Assembly (NCBI RefSeq): GCF_900105245.1
Contig: NZ_FNSZ01000001.1
Coordinates: 7,810,001 to 7,874,000 of the forward strand
Source of the DNA: Streptomyces sp. 1222.5
Lineage (GTDB): Bacteria > Actinomycetota > Actinomycetes > Streptomycetales > Streptomycetaceae
Direction: 5' to 3'
Length of the DNA: 64,000 nucleotides
The notes beneath the pieces are model-generated. The model was given only the letters and a program-made list of their open reading frames with translations, was not told the origin of the DNA and made no database searches. The position numbers and the translations under genes are program-made. This document shows positions 1 to 8,166 of the stretch, in pieces (within the stretch, counting starts at the first letter, position 1; every line of letters starts with the position of its first letter).

Positions 1-359
1 CCGCGCTCGCCCAGTTCGGCCGCGAGCCCCAGCAGTCGCCAGGCGAGCGGGAACGCCCCGCGCTGCCGGGCCAGGGTGCCGCCGCTCCACAGCGCCCAGG
101 CCATGGCCGCCGTGTCGGCCGCCTCCCGGGCGGCGCGGTAACTGGCCTTCCAGGCCCGGTCGGCGTCCCCGACGTGGCCGAGGCGCCGGTGGGCCTCGGC
201 CACGGCGAGGCCGCAGCGCGCCGCCTCGACGGGGCGGCCCGACCGTTCGGCCTCGCGCAGCCGCTCGGTCGCCTCGGCCAGTACGTCGACCAGGGAGGAA
301 TTCACGGACAGGTTGGTGAGGGCGCCCTGGTACTCCGGGGCGGATGCCTTGCCGTACAT
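1..359 (-). CDS. TPR-like hypothetical protein, N-terminal part (runs off window)
   Basis: The reading frame is open from an ATG at 359 to the left edge (about 119 codons seen). The visible part begins MYGKASAPEYQGALTNLS and continues as Ala/Leu/Arg-rich helices, with stretches such as AARCGLAVAEAHRRLGHV and AAMAWALWSGGTLARQRG that resemble tetratricopeptide-type helix pairs. No enzyme motif or membrane segment is visible. A GAAGGG ribosome binding site lies 5 nt before the ATG, which supports this start. The upstream region carries a repeated GTGTATA operator (371-400), so expression is probably regulated by a dedicated DNA-binding protein that is not seen here. TPR-like is inferred from helix pattern only and the function is unknown. 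Confidence 0.6.
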   Translation of the reverse strand, partial: MYGKASAPEYQGALTNLSVNSSLVDVLAEATERLREAERSGRPVEAARCGLAVAEAHRRLGHVGDADRAWKASYRAAREAADTAAMAWALWSGGTLARQRGAFPLAWRLLGLAAELGER

Positions 360-370
360 GCGTACCCTTC

Positions 371-400
371 TATACACGGAGTGTATACATGCCGTGTATA
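371..400 (-). promoter_or_regulatory. Operator with three GTGTATA half-sites
   Basis: TATACAC at 371-377 and GTGTATA at 381-387 form a perfect 7+3+7 palindrome. A second, near-perfect palindrome (TATACAT at 384-390, GTGTATA at 394-400, one mismatch) overlaps it, with centres 13 bp apart. The array lies 12 to 41 bp upstream of the minus-strand start codon at 359, where a repressor would block transcription or initiation. The cognate regulator is unknown. Confidence 0.6.
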
Positions 401-513
401 GCATCTCGGAAATGCGCCCCGGCCCTGAGGGGCCGGGGCTTCGGTCTGTTGTCGATCAAGACGCGGGTACGGCGACGCGGGTTGCCCGCCCCGCCCGGGT
501 CACTTGTGAAGGT

Positions 514-1200
514 TCAGTGCTGCTGTGCCTTCTGGGGCGTCAGCTCGCTCGGCCGCACCACGACGTACCCCTCGCCCTGGAGCATCAGCTGCACGGCCTC
601 GCCGGAGCCGCCCCGCAGCATCGAGCCGATGGACTGCGAGCGGTGCAGCGAGGTCTGCAGATGCGCGGTCCAGCCGACCACCGCGTCCGTGTCGACGTAC
701 ACCGGGGCGTGCGCGGAGACCGGTATGACCAGCGGATTGCCCTCGCACACCAGGCCGAGCCGGCCCTGTCCGCTGAACACGCTGTTGAACAGCCCGCCGC
801 CCGCGATGCCCGAACCCTTGACCGTCTTTATCTCGTAGGACAGCGAGGCGTCGAAACACAGCACGTTGCGGCCGTTGACGGTGAACCGGTCGCCGGGCTC
901 GACCTCGACGACGAAGCAGTTCTGCGCCTCGTGCGCGAACCAGGCCTCGCCCTGACCGCGCACCGCCATGAGGGGCAGTCCCTCACCGGTGACGGCGCGC
1001 TTCAGCATGCCGCCGACGCCCTGCCCCTTGCGTTCGAACTTGAGGTCGCCGCGGTAGGCGACCATCGCGCCCTGGCGGGCGTGCATCTCGCCGTTCACCG
1101 CGTACTTGAGGCACTTGGCGTTCTCGACGGACATTCCCGGCTCCACGGCCGGCTGCACGACGTGCTGACTGGAAAAGAGATCACCCTTCATGCCGGGCAT
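514..1200 (-). CDS. AIM24 family protein
   Basis: 228 residues. The sequence matches the bacterial AIM24 (DUF124) family, a beta-rich single-domain protein often found near tellurium-resistance-like or stress genes. Typical stretches are GEMHARQGAMVAYRGDLKFE, a central GVGGMLKRAVTGEGLPLM block, NGRNVLCFDASLSYEI, and GGGLFNSVFSGQGRLGLVCE followed by VDTDAVVGW. There is no signal peptide or membrane segment, so it should be cytosolic. I chose ATG 1200 (MPGMKGDLF) because GGGA lies just upstream. The internal ATG at 1191 (MKGDLF) is the alternative and has no visible ribosome binding site. It is divergent from the phosphatase operon across a 249-bp gap. Biochemical function is not established for the family. 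Confidence 0.85.
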   Translation of the reverse strand: MPGMKGDLFSSQHVVQPAVEPGMSVENAKCLKYAVNGEMHARQGAMVAYRGDLKFERKGQGVGGMLKRAVTGEGLPLMAVRGQGEAWFAHEAQNCFVVEVEPGDRFTVNGRNVLCFDASLSYEIKTVKGSGIAGGGLFNSVFSGQGRLGLVCEGNPLVIPVSAHAPVYVDTDAVVGWTAHLQTSLHRSQSIGSMLRGGSGEAVQLMLQGEGYVVVRPSELTPQKAQQH

Positions 1201-1323
1201 GGTGTCCCGGACGATGTGGTTCCGCCAAGATCGCCGAACCGGTCCGTCCGGCTCCGAACCGGGCGCCCGTGCGAACACGTTGGCGACGCCTCGCTGAGTC
1301 GTGTGACAAATCTCCCGCACCTG

Positions 1324-1365
1324 CACCGAATTCGGTGGGAATGCCCAAGGGGTCGCCCACGTGGG
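1324..1365. promoter_or_regulatory. Two perfect palindromes in the AIM24/phosphatase divergent promoter region
   Basis: CACCGAATTCGGTG (1324-1337) is a perfect 14-bp palindrome and CCCACGTGGG (1356-1365) a perfect 10-bp palindrome. Both sit in the non-coding gap between the divergent AIM24 and phosphatase genes, about 85-125 bp upstream of the latter. They are plausible regulator sites, but no clear -10/-35 pair could be assigned. Confidence 0.4.
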
Positions 1366-1449
1366 TTGCGTCCATGGGGACCCGTGCGGGACGGTTGTCA
1401 GAGGACATCTGTTTTCCATGGCAGGAAGGTGGTGAGGTGCGCACGACGC

Positions 1450-3132
1450 GTGCCTCCGGTTGTGTCATTCTCCCCCGGTTCCTCCGCCCGCCCACCCGAC
1501 GCCGACCTCAGGGTCGGCGTGACGTGGGCCGAGGCCCCCTATCCGGTGCTGGTCGTCGACCGGCACGGCGGTCTGGTCCGGATCAATGAGGCCGCCCGAC
1601 TGATACTCCCCGACGCGGCGAGCGGCGACTGGCTGCACGAACAGGTGCCCTCCTGGCTCTGGGGAGCGCACCAGCGCATCGACGCCGGCACGCGCGGCGC
1701 CTCCGAGGGCCCGCCGACGGGGCGTATCAACGGGCGTCTGTTCGAGGCCCATCCCACGCAGGCCGGCGACGGCGACGTGGTCTGGTGGCTGGTCGACGAG
1801 ACCGACCGGCGCCTGGCCGAGACGGCGCTGAGCGACGCCCAGATGCGGACCGAGGTGCTCTCCGAGGCCTCCAGCGCGCTGCTGTCCACCCTGAACGTGC
1901 CGCGCTGCATGGAGGTGGCCGCTTCCATGGCCGCAGAGCACCTCGCCGAAGCCGCAGTCCTGATCGCACCGCCCCGCGGACGCCGCTACCCGCTGACCTA
2001 CGCACGCCAGGGCGGCCCCGTCACCCAGACCACGCGCAAGGTCGACGTCGCCGGCGTACCGGGCCTCGCCGAGGCGCTCCAGGGCTTCCCGCCCGTACCG
2101 GCCCGTTGGATCGACCCCGCCCTCATCCCCGACTGGGTTGTCCCGGACGGCTTCTCCGGCCCCGTCGGCTCCGTGATCGTCACCCCGCTCCCCGGCCATG
2201 GAGTGCCCGCCGGCGCCCTCGTCCTGCTGCGGTCCAGCACCGAGCAGGCCTTCACCGAGGGCGAGGAGGTCTTCGCCCGCCTGTTCGCCGCCCGCGCCGG
2301 TGCCGCCCTCTCCGCCGCCCGCCTGTACACGGAACAGACCACCATCACCGACACGCTGATGCGGGAACTGCTGCCGCCCGCGCTCGACAGCGTCCACGGA
2401 GTGGAGTACGCCGGCGGCTACCGCGCCGCCAAGGACCACGAGCGGGTCGGTGGGGACTTCTACGACGTCCACCCGGGCGCCGACCCCTCCCAGGAGACCC
2501 TCGTCGTGCTCGGGGACGTCGCGGGCAAGGGCCTGGACGCGGCGGTGCTGACCGGCAAGATCCGCAACACGCTGCAGGCCCTGCTGCCCCTGGCGGAGGA
2601 CCACCAGCGGATTCTCGGCCTGCTCAACGGCGCCCTGCTGACCTCCCATCACACCCGGTTCGCCACCATCGTGCTGGCCTCGGTGCGCCGCCGCGGCGGC
2701 CGCGCGCAGGTGCGGCTGACCAGCGCCGGACACCTGCCGCCGCTGATCGTCCGCAACGACGGCAGCGTCGAGGAAGTCCCGACGCACGGCACCCTGGTGG
2801 GCGCGCTGCCGTCGGTCAAGGCGCACACCGTGGAGACGGTGCTCGCGCCGGGCGAGACGTGCCTGCTCTACACCGACGGCATCACCGAGGCGCGCGGCGG
2901 CCCGCTGGGCGACGAACTCTTCGGTGAGAGGCGCCTGCAGCGGGCGCTCGCCGAGTGCGCGGGCATGCCCGCCGAGGCGGTCGTGGAACGGGTGCAGATG
3001 CTGGCGGCGCAGTGGCTGGGCGCGGGCCGGCACGACGACATGGCCGCCGTGGCCATCAGCGCGCCCCGCAACGGCTCGCTGAAGGTCGTCAACGGGCGCG
3101 CGGGCGGCACCAGGAGCAGGAGGAGCATGTGA
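1450..3132 (+). CDS. PAS-GAF-PP2C (SpoIIE-type) serine phosphatase
   Basis: About 560 residues, cytosolic. Domains in order: a PAS-like segment (residues ~20-110, with APYPVLVVDRHGGLVRINEA), a GAF-like segment (~135-290), and a PPM/SpoIIE phosphatase domain (~320-550). The phosphatase metal-binding motifs are intact: GGDFYD (first Asp near residue 336), GDVAGKGLDAAV, YTDGITEARG and HDDMAAVAI. Such enzymes dephosphorylate STAS anti-anti-sigma factors in partner switching, and a STAS gene lies two genes downstream. The start is uncertain. GTG 1450 lies after a GAGG at about 1434, while GTG 1462 and GTG 1519 are alternatives. The frame stays open far upstream, but that part is arginine-rich antisense to AIM24. 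The stop overlaps the next start (GTGA), so the genes are co-translated. Confidence 0.87.
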   Translation: MPPVVSFSPGSSARPPDADLRVGVTWAEAPYPVLVVDRHGGLVRINEAARLILPDAASGDWLHEQVPSWLWGAHQRIDAGTRGASEGPPTGRINGRLFEAHPTQAGDGDVVWWLVDETDRRLAETALSDAQMRTEVLSEASSALLSTLNVPRCMEVAASMAAEHLAEAAVLIAPPRGRRYPLTYARQGGPVTQTTRKVDVAGVPGLAEALQGFPPVPARWIDPALIPDWVVPDGFSGPVGSVIVTPLPGHGVPAGALVLLRSSTEQAFTEGEEVFARLFAARAGAALSAARLYTEQTTITDTLMRELLPPALDSVHGVEYAGGYRAAKDHERVGGDFYDVHPGADPSQETLVVLGDVAGKGLDAAVLTGKIRNTLQALLPLAEDHQRILGLLNGALLTSHHTRFATIVLASVRRRGGRAQVRLTSAGHLPPLIVRNDGSVEEVPTHGTLVGALPSVKAHTVETVLAPGETCLLYTDGITEARGGPLGDELFGERRLQRALAECAGMPAEAVVERVQMLAAQWLGAGRHDDMAAVAISAPRNGSLKVVNGRAGGTRSRRSM

Positions 3133-4214
3133 GTCGTCGCACCGCGACGGCCCCCCTCGTCGACCGGCTGTGGGACGCCGTGACCGATGGCGACGAGTAC
3201 TGGGCCGCCGACGTCGTGCACGGCGCCCTGGACGAGGGCGCCGACGACGAGACGCTGCTCCTGGAGGTCATCGCGCCGGTCCAGGAGAAGGTGGGCGTCG
3301 AATGGGCCGCCGACCGGCTCAGCGTGGCCCAGGAGCACGCCGCGACGGCCATCAACGAGCGGGTCGTCGCCTCCCTCGCCCACCGGCGCGCCGAGAAGAG
3401 CGCGGCCCCGCCGCGCGGCCGGGTGACGGTCGCCTGCGTCGACGGGGAGTGGCACGCCTTCCCCGCCCGGCTCGTCGCCGAGGTCCTGCGGCTGCGCGGC
3501 TGGCGGGTCGACTTCCTCGGCGCCCAGACCCCCACGCCGCACCTCGTGGCGCATCTGCACCAGACCAACCCCGACGCCGTCCTGCTGTCCGGCTCGATCC
3601 CGACCCACCTGCCCGTCGCGCACGGCGCCATCACCGCCTGCCAGGCCGTCGGTGCGCCCGTGCTGGCCGGCGGCCGCGCCTTCGGCCCCGACGGGCGCTA
3701 CGCCCGGACCCTGCGCGCCGACCGCTGGGCACCCGACGCCCGTGCCGCGGTCGCCGTGCTCGACGAGGGCATGGCGCGGCCGGACGCCTCGGCGAGCCGG
3801 CAGGCGGTGGACGACCTGCCGCACCTGGCCGACCAGGAGTACACGATGGTCGTCCAGACCCGGGCCCAGCTGGTCAAGCAGACGCTGTCCGACCTGGAGG
3901 ACCGTTTTCCCGCCATGCGGGGCTACAGCGAGACCCAGCGGGAGCGCACCGCGGAGGACCTCGCCCACGTCGTCGGCTTCCTCGCGACGGCCCTCTACGT
4001 CGACGACGCCGACCTGTTCACGGCGTTCCTCACCTGGACCGCGGACATCCTCGAGGTCCGTCACGTGCCCGCCCACTCGCTGGTGACCGGCCTGGAGGCC
4101 CTGGCCGGCCAACTGCGCGACTTCCCTCGGGCCTCTCACCTGATCCACGAGGGCTCCGCCGCCCTGAGCGGCCGCCCCGCCCGTCCTGTCCCCGGCCCCG
4201 ACACCCGCGCATGA
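3129..4214 (+). CDS. Cobalamin-binding sensor protein, probable light sensor (W-x9-EH motif)
   Basis: 361 residues from GTG 3129. Residues ~1-90 form a helical cap and ~97-215 a Rossmann-like B12-binding domain. His109 in VDGEWHAFPARL sits where the lower axial cobalt ligand is expected. In the helical cap Trp59, nine residues, then Glu69-His70 reproduces the W-x9-EH signature known from the adenosylcobalamin photoreceptors CarH/LitR. There is no N-terminal MerR DNA-binding domain. Residues ~225-340 form a second helical domain (SDLEDRFPAMRGYSE, RTAEDLAHVVGFLATALYVD) that resembles the extra C-terminal domain of photocobilins, which bind B12 and a bilin; this last point is tentative. Its position between a PP2C phosphatase and a STAS protein suggests that it passes a light or B12 signal to partner switching. 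A methyltransferase corrinoid protein is the alternative. Confidence 0.8.
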   Translation: MSRRTATAPLVDRLWDAVTDGDEYWAADVVHGALDEGADDETLLLEVIAPVQEKVGVEWAADRLSVAQEHAATAINERVVASLAHRRAEKSAAPPRGRVTVACVDGEWHAFPARLVAEVLRLRGWRVDFLGAQTPTPHLVAHLHQTNPDAVLLSGSIPTHLPVAHGAITACQAVGAPVLAGGRAFGPDGRYARTLRADRWAPDARAAVAVLDEGMARPDASASRQAVDDLPHLADQEYTMVVQTRAQLVKQTLSDLEDRFPAMRGYSETQRERTAEDLAHVVGFLATALYVDDADLFTAFLTWTADILEVRHVPAHSLVTGLEALAGQLRDFPRASHLIHEGSAALSGRPARPVPGPDTRA

Positions 4215-4603
4215 CCAACCTGCCACCATCCGAGTTCACCCTCGTCGTCCTCAGTGAACCCGCCACGCTCACGGTGCGCGTGGCCGGCGAACTCGACTAC
4301 GACACCAGCGACGATTTCGTGCAGACCGTCGTCGAGCACCTGGCGAGCGGCCAGCCGCCGCCTCGCGATGTCCGCCTGGACTTCGCCGATCTGACGTGGA
4401 TCGACTCCTCGGGCCTGTCCGCCCTGCTGATGGTCCACCGCCGGACCAGCGCCACCGGGGCCACCCTGCACCTGGACAACCGGCCCGAGGTGCTGGAGCG
4501 CGTCCTCCGCCTGACCAACGTCCTGGACCACCTCACCGCTGTGGCGGGCGGCGTCCACGAGTCCGAGGACGACGACGGCCTGACCGGGGCGGGCGCCACC
4601 TGA
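4211..4603 (+). CDS. STAS-domain anti-anti-sigma factor
   Basis: 130 residues from ATG 4211, overlapping the previous stop by ATGA. It is a single STAS domain of the SpoIIAA/RsbV type. VRLDFADLTWIDSSGLSALL carries the conserved phosphoacceptor region DSSG (Ser66/Ser67), and the N-terminal strand (TLVVLSEPATLTVRVAGELD) fits the family. In partner switching, the unphosphorylated form binds an RsbW-like kinase and releases a SigB-type sigma factor. No kinase gene lies in this operon. Candidate partners in the window are the HATPase proteins at 35.2 and 40.7 kb. A hairpin terminator follows at 4684. Confidence 0.9.
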   Translation: MTNLPPSEFTLVVLSEPATLTVRVAGELDYDTSDDFVQTVVEHLASGQPPPRDVRLDFADLTWIDSSGLSALLMVHRRTSATGATLHLDNRPEVLERVLRLTNVLDHLTAVAGGVHESEDDDGLTGAGAT

Positions 4604-4683
4604 CCGCGGCGATGCCGACGTCCGGTCCCTGACGGCCGCCTCGTGGGCGGGGCGACTCCACCGGGCGCGTTCGCCCCGGTATG

Positions 4684-4709
4684 CGGGCCGTGTCGCGTGT
4701 CACGGCCCG
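4684..4709. terminator. Hairpin between convergent genes
   Basis: CGGGCCGTG (4684-4692) and CACGGCCCG (4701-4709) form a perfect 9-bp stem with an 8-nt loop. There is no U-tract, as is common in Streptomyces. It sits between the STAS gene and the convergent serine hydrolase gene and can serve both strands. Confidence 0.6.
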
Positions 4710-4731
4710 CGCGGCGCCGTGGCGCGCCCGC

Positions 4732-5901
4732 CTAGCCCTCGGCCGCTGTCCTCGGGGCGCCGCAGAACGCCGCGTCCAGCGTGCGCGCCAGCGTGCCGAG
4801 GACCTTGCCGTTGTTGGACGTGTCGGCCACGGCCGTGATGCTGCGGCTGCCGTCCTTCGTCGCGAAGGCGTAGGTGTAGTACCCCTGGACCGCGCCCGTG
4901 TGGCCGTACACCGAGACCCCGCACGACAGGTCGCGGCGGCGCAGGCCGAGTCCGTACGCCGTCGTGCTGTTGACCGGGGTGAAGCGCTCCATCTCGGCGA
5001 GCCGCGCGGACGACATCAGCCTGCCGCCCAGCAGCGCGGAGTAGAAGGTGTTCAGGTCCCGCGCGCTGGAGATGATGGCGCCCGCGCTCTGCGCCCACGA
5101 CACCGTCTGGGCGGTCGCGTCGACCAGCTTGCCGCCCGCCGTGTCCGGGGTGAGGTATCCCCGGGCGTACCGGCCGGGGATCGTGGTGTCGGGGTGCACG
5201 TAGAACGTGTCCCGCAGACGCAGCGGCTCGAAGACGCGCTTCTCGTACTCCGTCCGCACGGAGTGACCCGTGAGCTTCTCGATGAGCAGGCCGGCCACGA
5301 CGAAGTTGGTGTTGGAGTACGCGTAGGCGGCGCCGGGCGCGTTGGTGCGGGGCTTCTTCAGGGAGAGCCCGACGAGCTGGCGGTAGGTGTAGACCTTCTT
5401 GCGCACCGCCTCGAAACCGGACACGCTCTCGGCGAACATGTCGTTGGTGTAGTCGTACAGGCCGCTGCGGTGGCCGAGCACCTGGCGCACCGTGATCCGG
5501 TCGTCGGGCAGGAGTCCGGGAAGGTACCGGTTGACCGGGGCGTCGAGCGTCAGCTTCTTCTCGTCGACGAGCTGGAGCAGGACCACCGCCGAGAAGGTCT
5601 TGGTGACGCTGCCCACCCGGAACCGGTCGTCGGCGGCGATGGCCCGCCCGGTGACGCGGTCGGCAACTCCCTGTGTGGACCGGTATGTCCGGCCCTGGTC
5701 GTCGATCCGGGCCAGCGCACCGGGTGCGCCCTGGTTCACGGCCGTGCGCAGCACCGCCGCCAGGCCCGCCGTGTCGGGCGCCGGAAGCGCCGCCGCCACG
5801 GGGGTACCCGCCTCCGCGGTCGCCGCGCGCGCCGGGACCGCGAGCAGCGACAGTACGACCGCCCCGAGGACCGCGCCCCTGCCCACCGTTGCTGAGACCA
5901 T
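4732..5901 (-). CDS. Secreted serine hydrolase, class C beta-lactamase / D-Ala-D-Ala carboxypeptidase family
   Basis: 389 residues. The N-terminus is a Sec signal peptide (hydrophobic GAVLGAVVLSLLAVP, likely cleavage after AARA near residue 26). The penicillin-binding fold motifs are present: S98-V-T-K101 (nucleophile and general base), Y195-S-N197, and H334-T-G336 in the place of KTG. The length agrees with the R61 DD-peptidase and AmpC-like esterase family. It is predicted to act outside the cell on D-Ala-D-Ala peptides, beta-lactams or esters, and the motifs do not decide between these. It is monocistronic, divergent from the M4 protease and convergent with the STAS gene. Confidence 0.9.
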   Translation of the reverse strand: MVSATVGRGAVLGAVVLSLLAVPARAATAEAGTPVAAALPAPDTAGLAAVLRTAVNQGAPGALARIDDQGRTYRSTQGVADRVTGRAIAADDRFRVGSVTKTFSAVVLLQLVDEKKLTLDAPVNRYLPGLLPDDRITVRQVLGHRSGLYDYTNDMFAESVSGFEAVRKKVYTYRQLVGLSLKKPRTNAPGAAYAYSNTNFVVAGLLIEKLTGHSVRTEYEKRVFEPLRLRDTFYVHPDTTIPGRYARGYLTPDTAGGKLVDATAQTVSWAQSAGAIISSARDLNTFYSALLGGRLMSSARLAEMERFTPVNSTTAYGLGLRRRDLSCGVSVYGHTGAVQGYYTYAFATKDGSRSITAVADTSNNGKVLGTLARTLDAAFCGAPRTAAEG

Positions 5902-6202
5902 CCGGCATCCACTCCCATCCGTACGGTTCCTGATGCGATATCGGTCACACTCAGGCCTCGGAACCTAGGGGATCGGGGCAACGTCTCCGCTGTCGACACA
6001 CAGTTGAGGGACCCGTGATCACCCTGTGGCGCCCATTCGTAAAGGATTCCTCTAGAAATCCGCGAAATGGATCATTCCGGCTTTACGGGGACATGACTGA
6101 TCCGAAAGGGTGACCCCGGGGCCCTACCAGCCCCCGTGGCGCGTCAACTGCGCCATGTGACAAGGCGGTTGGTGACCCCTGCCGTCTTCGCACGAAGGAA
6201 CT
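5902..6202. other. Intergenic region between divergent secreted-enzyme genes
   Basis: About 300 bp without a credible gene. The half nearer the protease is AT-richer than its surroundings (CTCTAGAAATCC, CATTCCGGCTTTACGG), as expected for promoters. GGATCA at 6069-6074 and TGATCC at 6108-6113 form a widely spaced inverted repeat. No convincing -35/-10 pair could be fixed. Confidence 0.4.
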
Positions 6203-8002
6203 TTGATCAGATTGCGTAGACCGCACATACGCTCCCTGGCGATCGCCGTCACTGTCGCGACGGCCGCGACGGGACTGGCCGGTACGGCCTTCGCGGGCCC
6301 CTCCACGACGGGGGTGGAGCGGACCGCCGCGTCCTCCGCCACGAACGCCACGGCGGTGGTGGAGGCGGCGCGCAGCGCGGCCTTCGCCCACGCCTCGGCG
6401 ACCGGCGTCTCCAAGGGCGACGCGCTGCACGCCCAGGACGTCATGGTCGACCCCGAGGGTGCCCGGCACGTCCGTTTCGTCCGGACGCACGGAAACCTGC
6501 CGGTGCTCGGCGGTGACCTCATCGTCCACCTCGACCGCAAGCTGGCCTACACGGGCGTGACCCGCGCGGCCGACCACGCGGTCAAGCCGGCGGCCACCTC
6601 GCAGGCGAAGCTGACCGCAGCGCAGGCCGCGGCCAAGGCCGCCAAGGCCGCCAAGGGTGACGCGAGCAGCGCCCAGCTGGTCGTCGACGCCCGTGGTGGC
6701 GCGTCCGCCCTCGCCTACCAGGTGACGGTGGCCACGCAGGGCAGCTCGCACACCGTCGTCGTCGACGCCGTCAGCGGCAAGGTGCGCAGCAACACCCCCG
6801 ACAGCGACGAGTTCCTGTCGCCGAAGCTGCTCGACACCCTGCGCAAGCGCGGCGAGACGGCCGACCCGGCCACCGGTGTCGGATCCTCCGCCCCGTCGGG
6901 CCTGCTCGGCTCGGGCTCCTCCGCCGCGGCGGCGTACCCGTCGGCTGCCAAGGGCACCGGCAAGACCCTCTTCGTCGGCAACGTCGGCCTCACCACCACG
7001 CAGACCTCGCGCGGCCACTACCAGCTGAAGGACCCGAGCCGGTACGGCACCGAGACGCGTGACGCCAAGGGCTCGATGACGGAGAAGTTCAGCTCCGGCT
7101 CGAAGTTCACCAACACGACCAACGTGTGGGGCAACAACAAGACCACCAGCCGGGTCAGCGCCGCTGCCGACGCCCAGTACGGCATCACCAAGACGCTGGA
7201 CTTCTACAAGTCCACGTTCAAGCGCAAGGGCATCGCCAACAACAGCAAGCCCGCCCAGGCGATGGTCCACTGGGGCAAGAAGGTCGCCAACGCCTTCTGG
7301 GACCCGACCTGCAACTGCATGCTGTACGGCGACGGCGACGGCCAGATGTTCAAGAAGCCGCTCGTCGTCCTCGACGTCACCGGTCACGAGCTGACCCACG
7401 GCGTGGTGGAGGCGACCGCCAACCTGCAGCCGACCTTCGTCGACGAGTACGGCAACCAGTACGGTGAGCCGGGTTCGCTGAACGAGTCGCTGGCGGACAT
7501 CTTCGGCTCCAACGTCGAGTTCTACGCCAAGAACGCGAAGGACACGCCGGACTACCTGGTCGGCGAGAAGCTGGGCCTCGCCCAGAAGTTCCTGCGCCGC
7601 CTCGACCACCCGTCGCTGGACAAGCTCGAGGGCACCATCGACTACTGGTCGTCGGACGTCTACTACACCGAGGTGCACGCCGGTTCGGGTGTCTCCTCGC
7701 ACGCCTACTACCTCCTCGCCGAGGGCAGCGGCAAGAAGAAGATCGGCACGGTCACCTACAACTCGCCGACCTACCACAACATCGCGGTCAAGGGCATCGG
7801 CCGGACCAAGGCCACCGCCATCTACTACCGCGCGCTCACCCGCTACATGGTCTCCACGACCGACTTCCACCAGGCTCGCGTCGCGACCCTGAAGGCGGCC
7901 AAGGACCTGTACGGCGCCAACAGCACCGAGTACAAGACGGTGGACAAGTCGTGGTCCGCGGTGAACGTCACCGCCGCGAACACGCCGCGCGCCCACCGCT
8001 GA
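6203..8002 (+). CDS. Secreted M4-family (thermolysin-type) metalloprotease
   Basis: 599 residues, with a rare TTG start at 6203 preceded by GAAGGA. A Sec signal peptide (LAIAVTVATAATGLAGTAFA) is followed by an FTP/PepSY-like propeptide (~35-230) and the catalytic domain. The zinc motif is H395-E-L-T-H399 in VTGHELTHGVVEA. The third ligand is in NESLADIFGS (Glu near 428), and the transition-state His lies in GVSSHAYYLLAEG. The start is supported by the arginine-rich n-region directly after it. It is an extracellular zinc endopeptidase that must be matured by propeptide removal. A strong hairpin follows the stop, so it is transcribed alone. There is no C-terminal P-domain. Confidence 0.95.
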   Translation: MIRLRRPHIRSLAIAVTVATAATGLAGTAFAGPSTTGVERTAASSATNATAVVEAARSAAFAHASATGVSKGDALHAQDVMVDPEGARHVRFVRTHGNLPVLGGDLIVHLDRKLAYTGVTRAADHAVKPAATSQAKLTAAQAAAKAAKAAKGDASSAQLVVDARGGASALAYQVTVATQGSSHTVVVDAVSGKVRSNTPDSDEFLSPKLLDTLRKRGETADPATGVGSSAPSGLLGSGSSAAAAYPSAAKGTGKTLFVGNVGLTTTQTSRGHYQLKDPSRYGTETRDAKGSMTEKFSSGSKFTNTTNVWGNNKTTSRVSAAADAQYGITKTLDFYKSTFKRKGIANNSKPAQAMVHWGKKVANAFWDPTCNCMLYGDGDGQMFKKPLVVLDVTGHELTHGVVEATANLQPTFVDEYGNQYGEPGSLNESLADIFGSNVEFYAKNAKDTPDYLVGEKLGLAQKFLRRLDHPSLDKLEGTIDYWSSDVYYTEVHAGSGVSSHAYYLLAEGSGKKKIGTVTYNSPTYHNIAVKGIGRTKATAIYYRALTRYMVSTTDFHQARVATLKAAKDLYGANSTEYKTVDKSWSAVNVTAANTPRAHR

Positions 8003-8043
8003 CACCCGGCAGCACAGTTCGGCACAGCACGGCACAGCACGAC

Positions 8044-8072
8044 CGGATGCCCCGCCGCGCGCGGGGCATCCG
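8044..8072 (+). terminator. Hairpin terminator after M4 protease
   Basis: CGGATGCCCC (8044-8053) and GGGGCATCCG (8063-8072) form a perfect 10-bp stem with a 9-nt loop, 41 nt after the stop codon. No U-tract. Confidence 0.7.
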
Positions 8073-8110
8073 CATGTCCGGACCCGGGCGGCGGCCCCAA
8101 CTGCCTCCGT

Positions 8111-8159
8111 AACAGCCGCTGTTTCTTTTATTGACAGCGGAAAATAAGGGCCCTAGGTT
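8111..8159 (+). promoter_or_regulatory. Promoter with overlapping operator, ROK regulator gene (leaderless)
   Basis: TTGACA (8131-8136) and TAGGTT (8154-8159) are spaced by 17 bp, a good vegetative promoter. The ATG follows 7 nt after the -10 box, so transcription should start at or next to the start codon. AACAGC-C-GCTGTT (8111-8123) is a perfect palindrome just upstream of the -35 box. CCGCTGT (8116-8122) also pairs with ACAGCGG (8134-8140), which covers the -35 box. This fits autoregulation by the ROK protein. Confidence 0.7.
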
Positions 8160-8166
8160 CCCGGCC

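Noticed and set aside
313..1449. Upstream extension of the phosphatase reading frame
   Set aside because: It is arginine/histidine-rich, runs antisense through the well-supported AIM24 gene and across the operator region, and has no family similarity.
3129..4214. Corrinoid protein of a methyltransferase system
   Set aside because: No methyltransferase gene is near, the operon is of signalling type, and the W-x9-EH signature points to a sensor. It is kept only as an alternative.
6083..8035. Long minus-strand frame opposite the M4 protease
   Set aside because: Low-complexity Val/Gly/Arg sequence without any motif; it mirrors the GC-biased codons of the protease, which has all catalytic residues.
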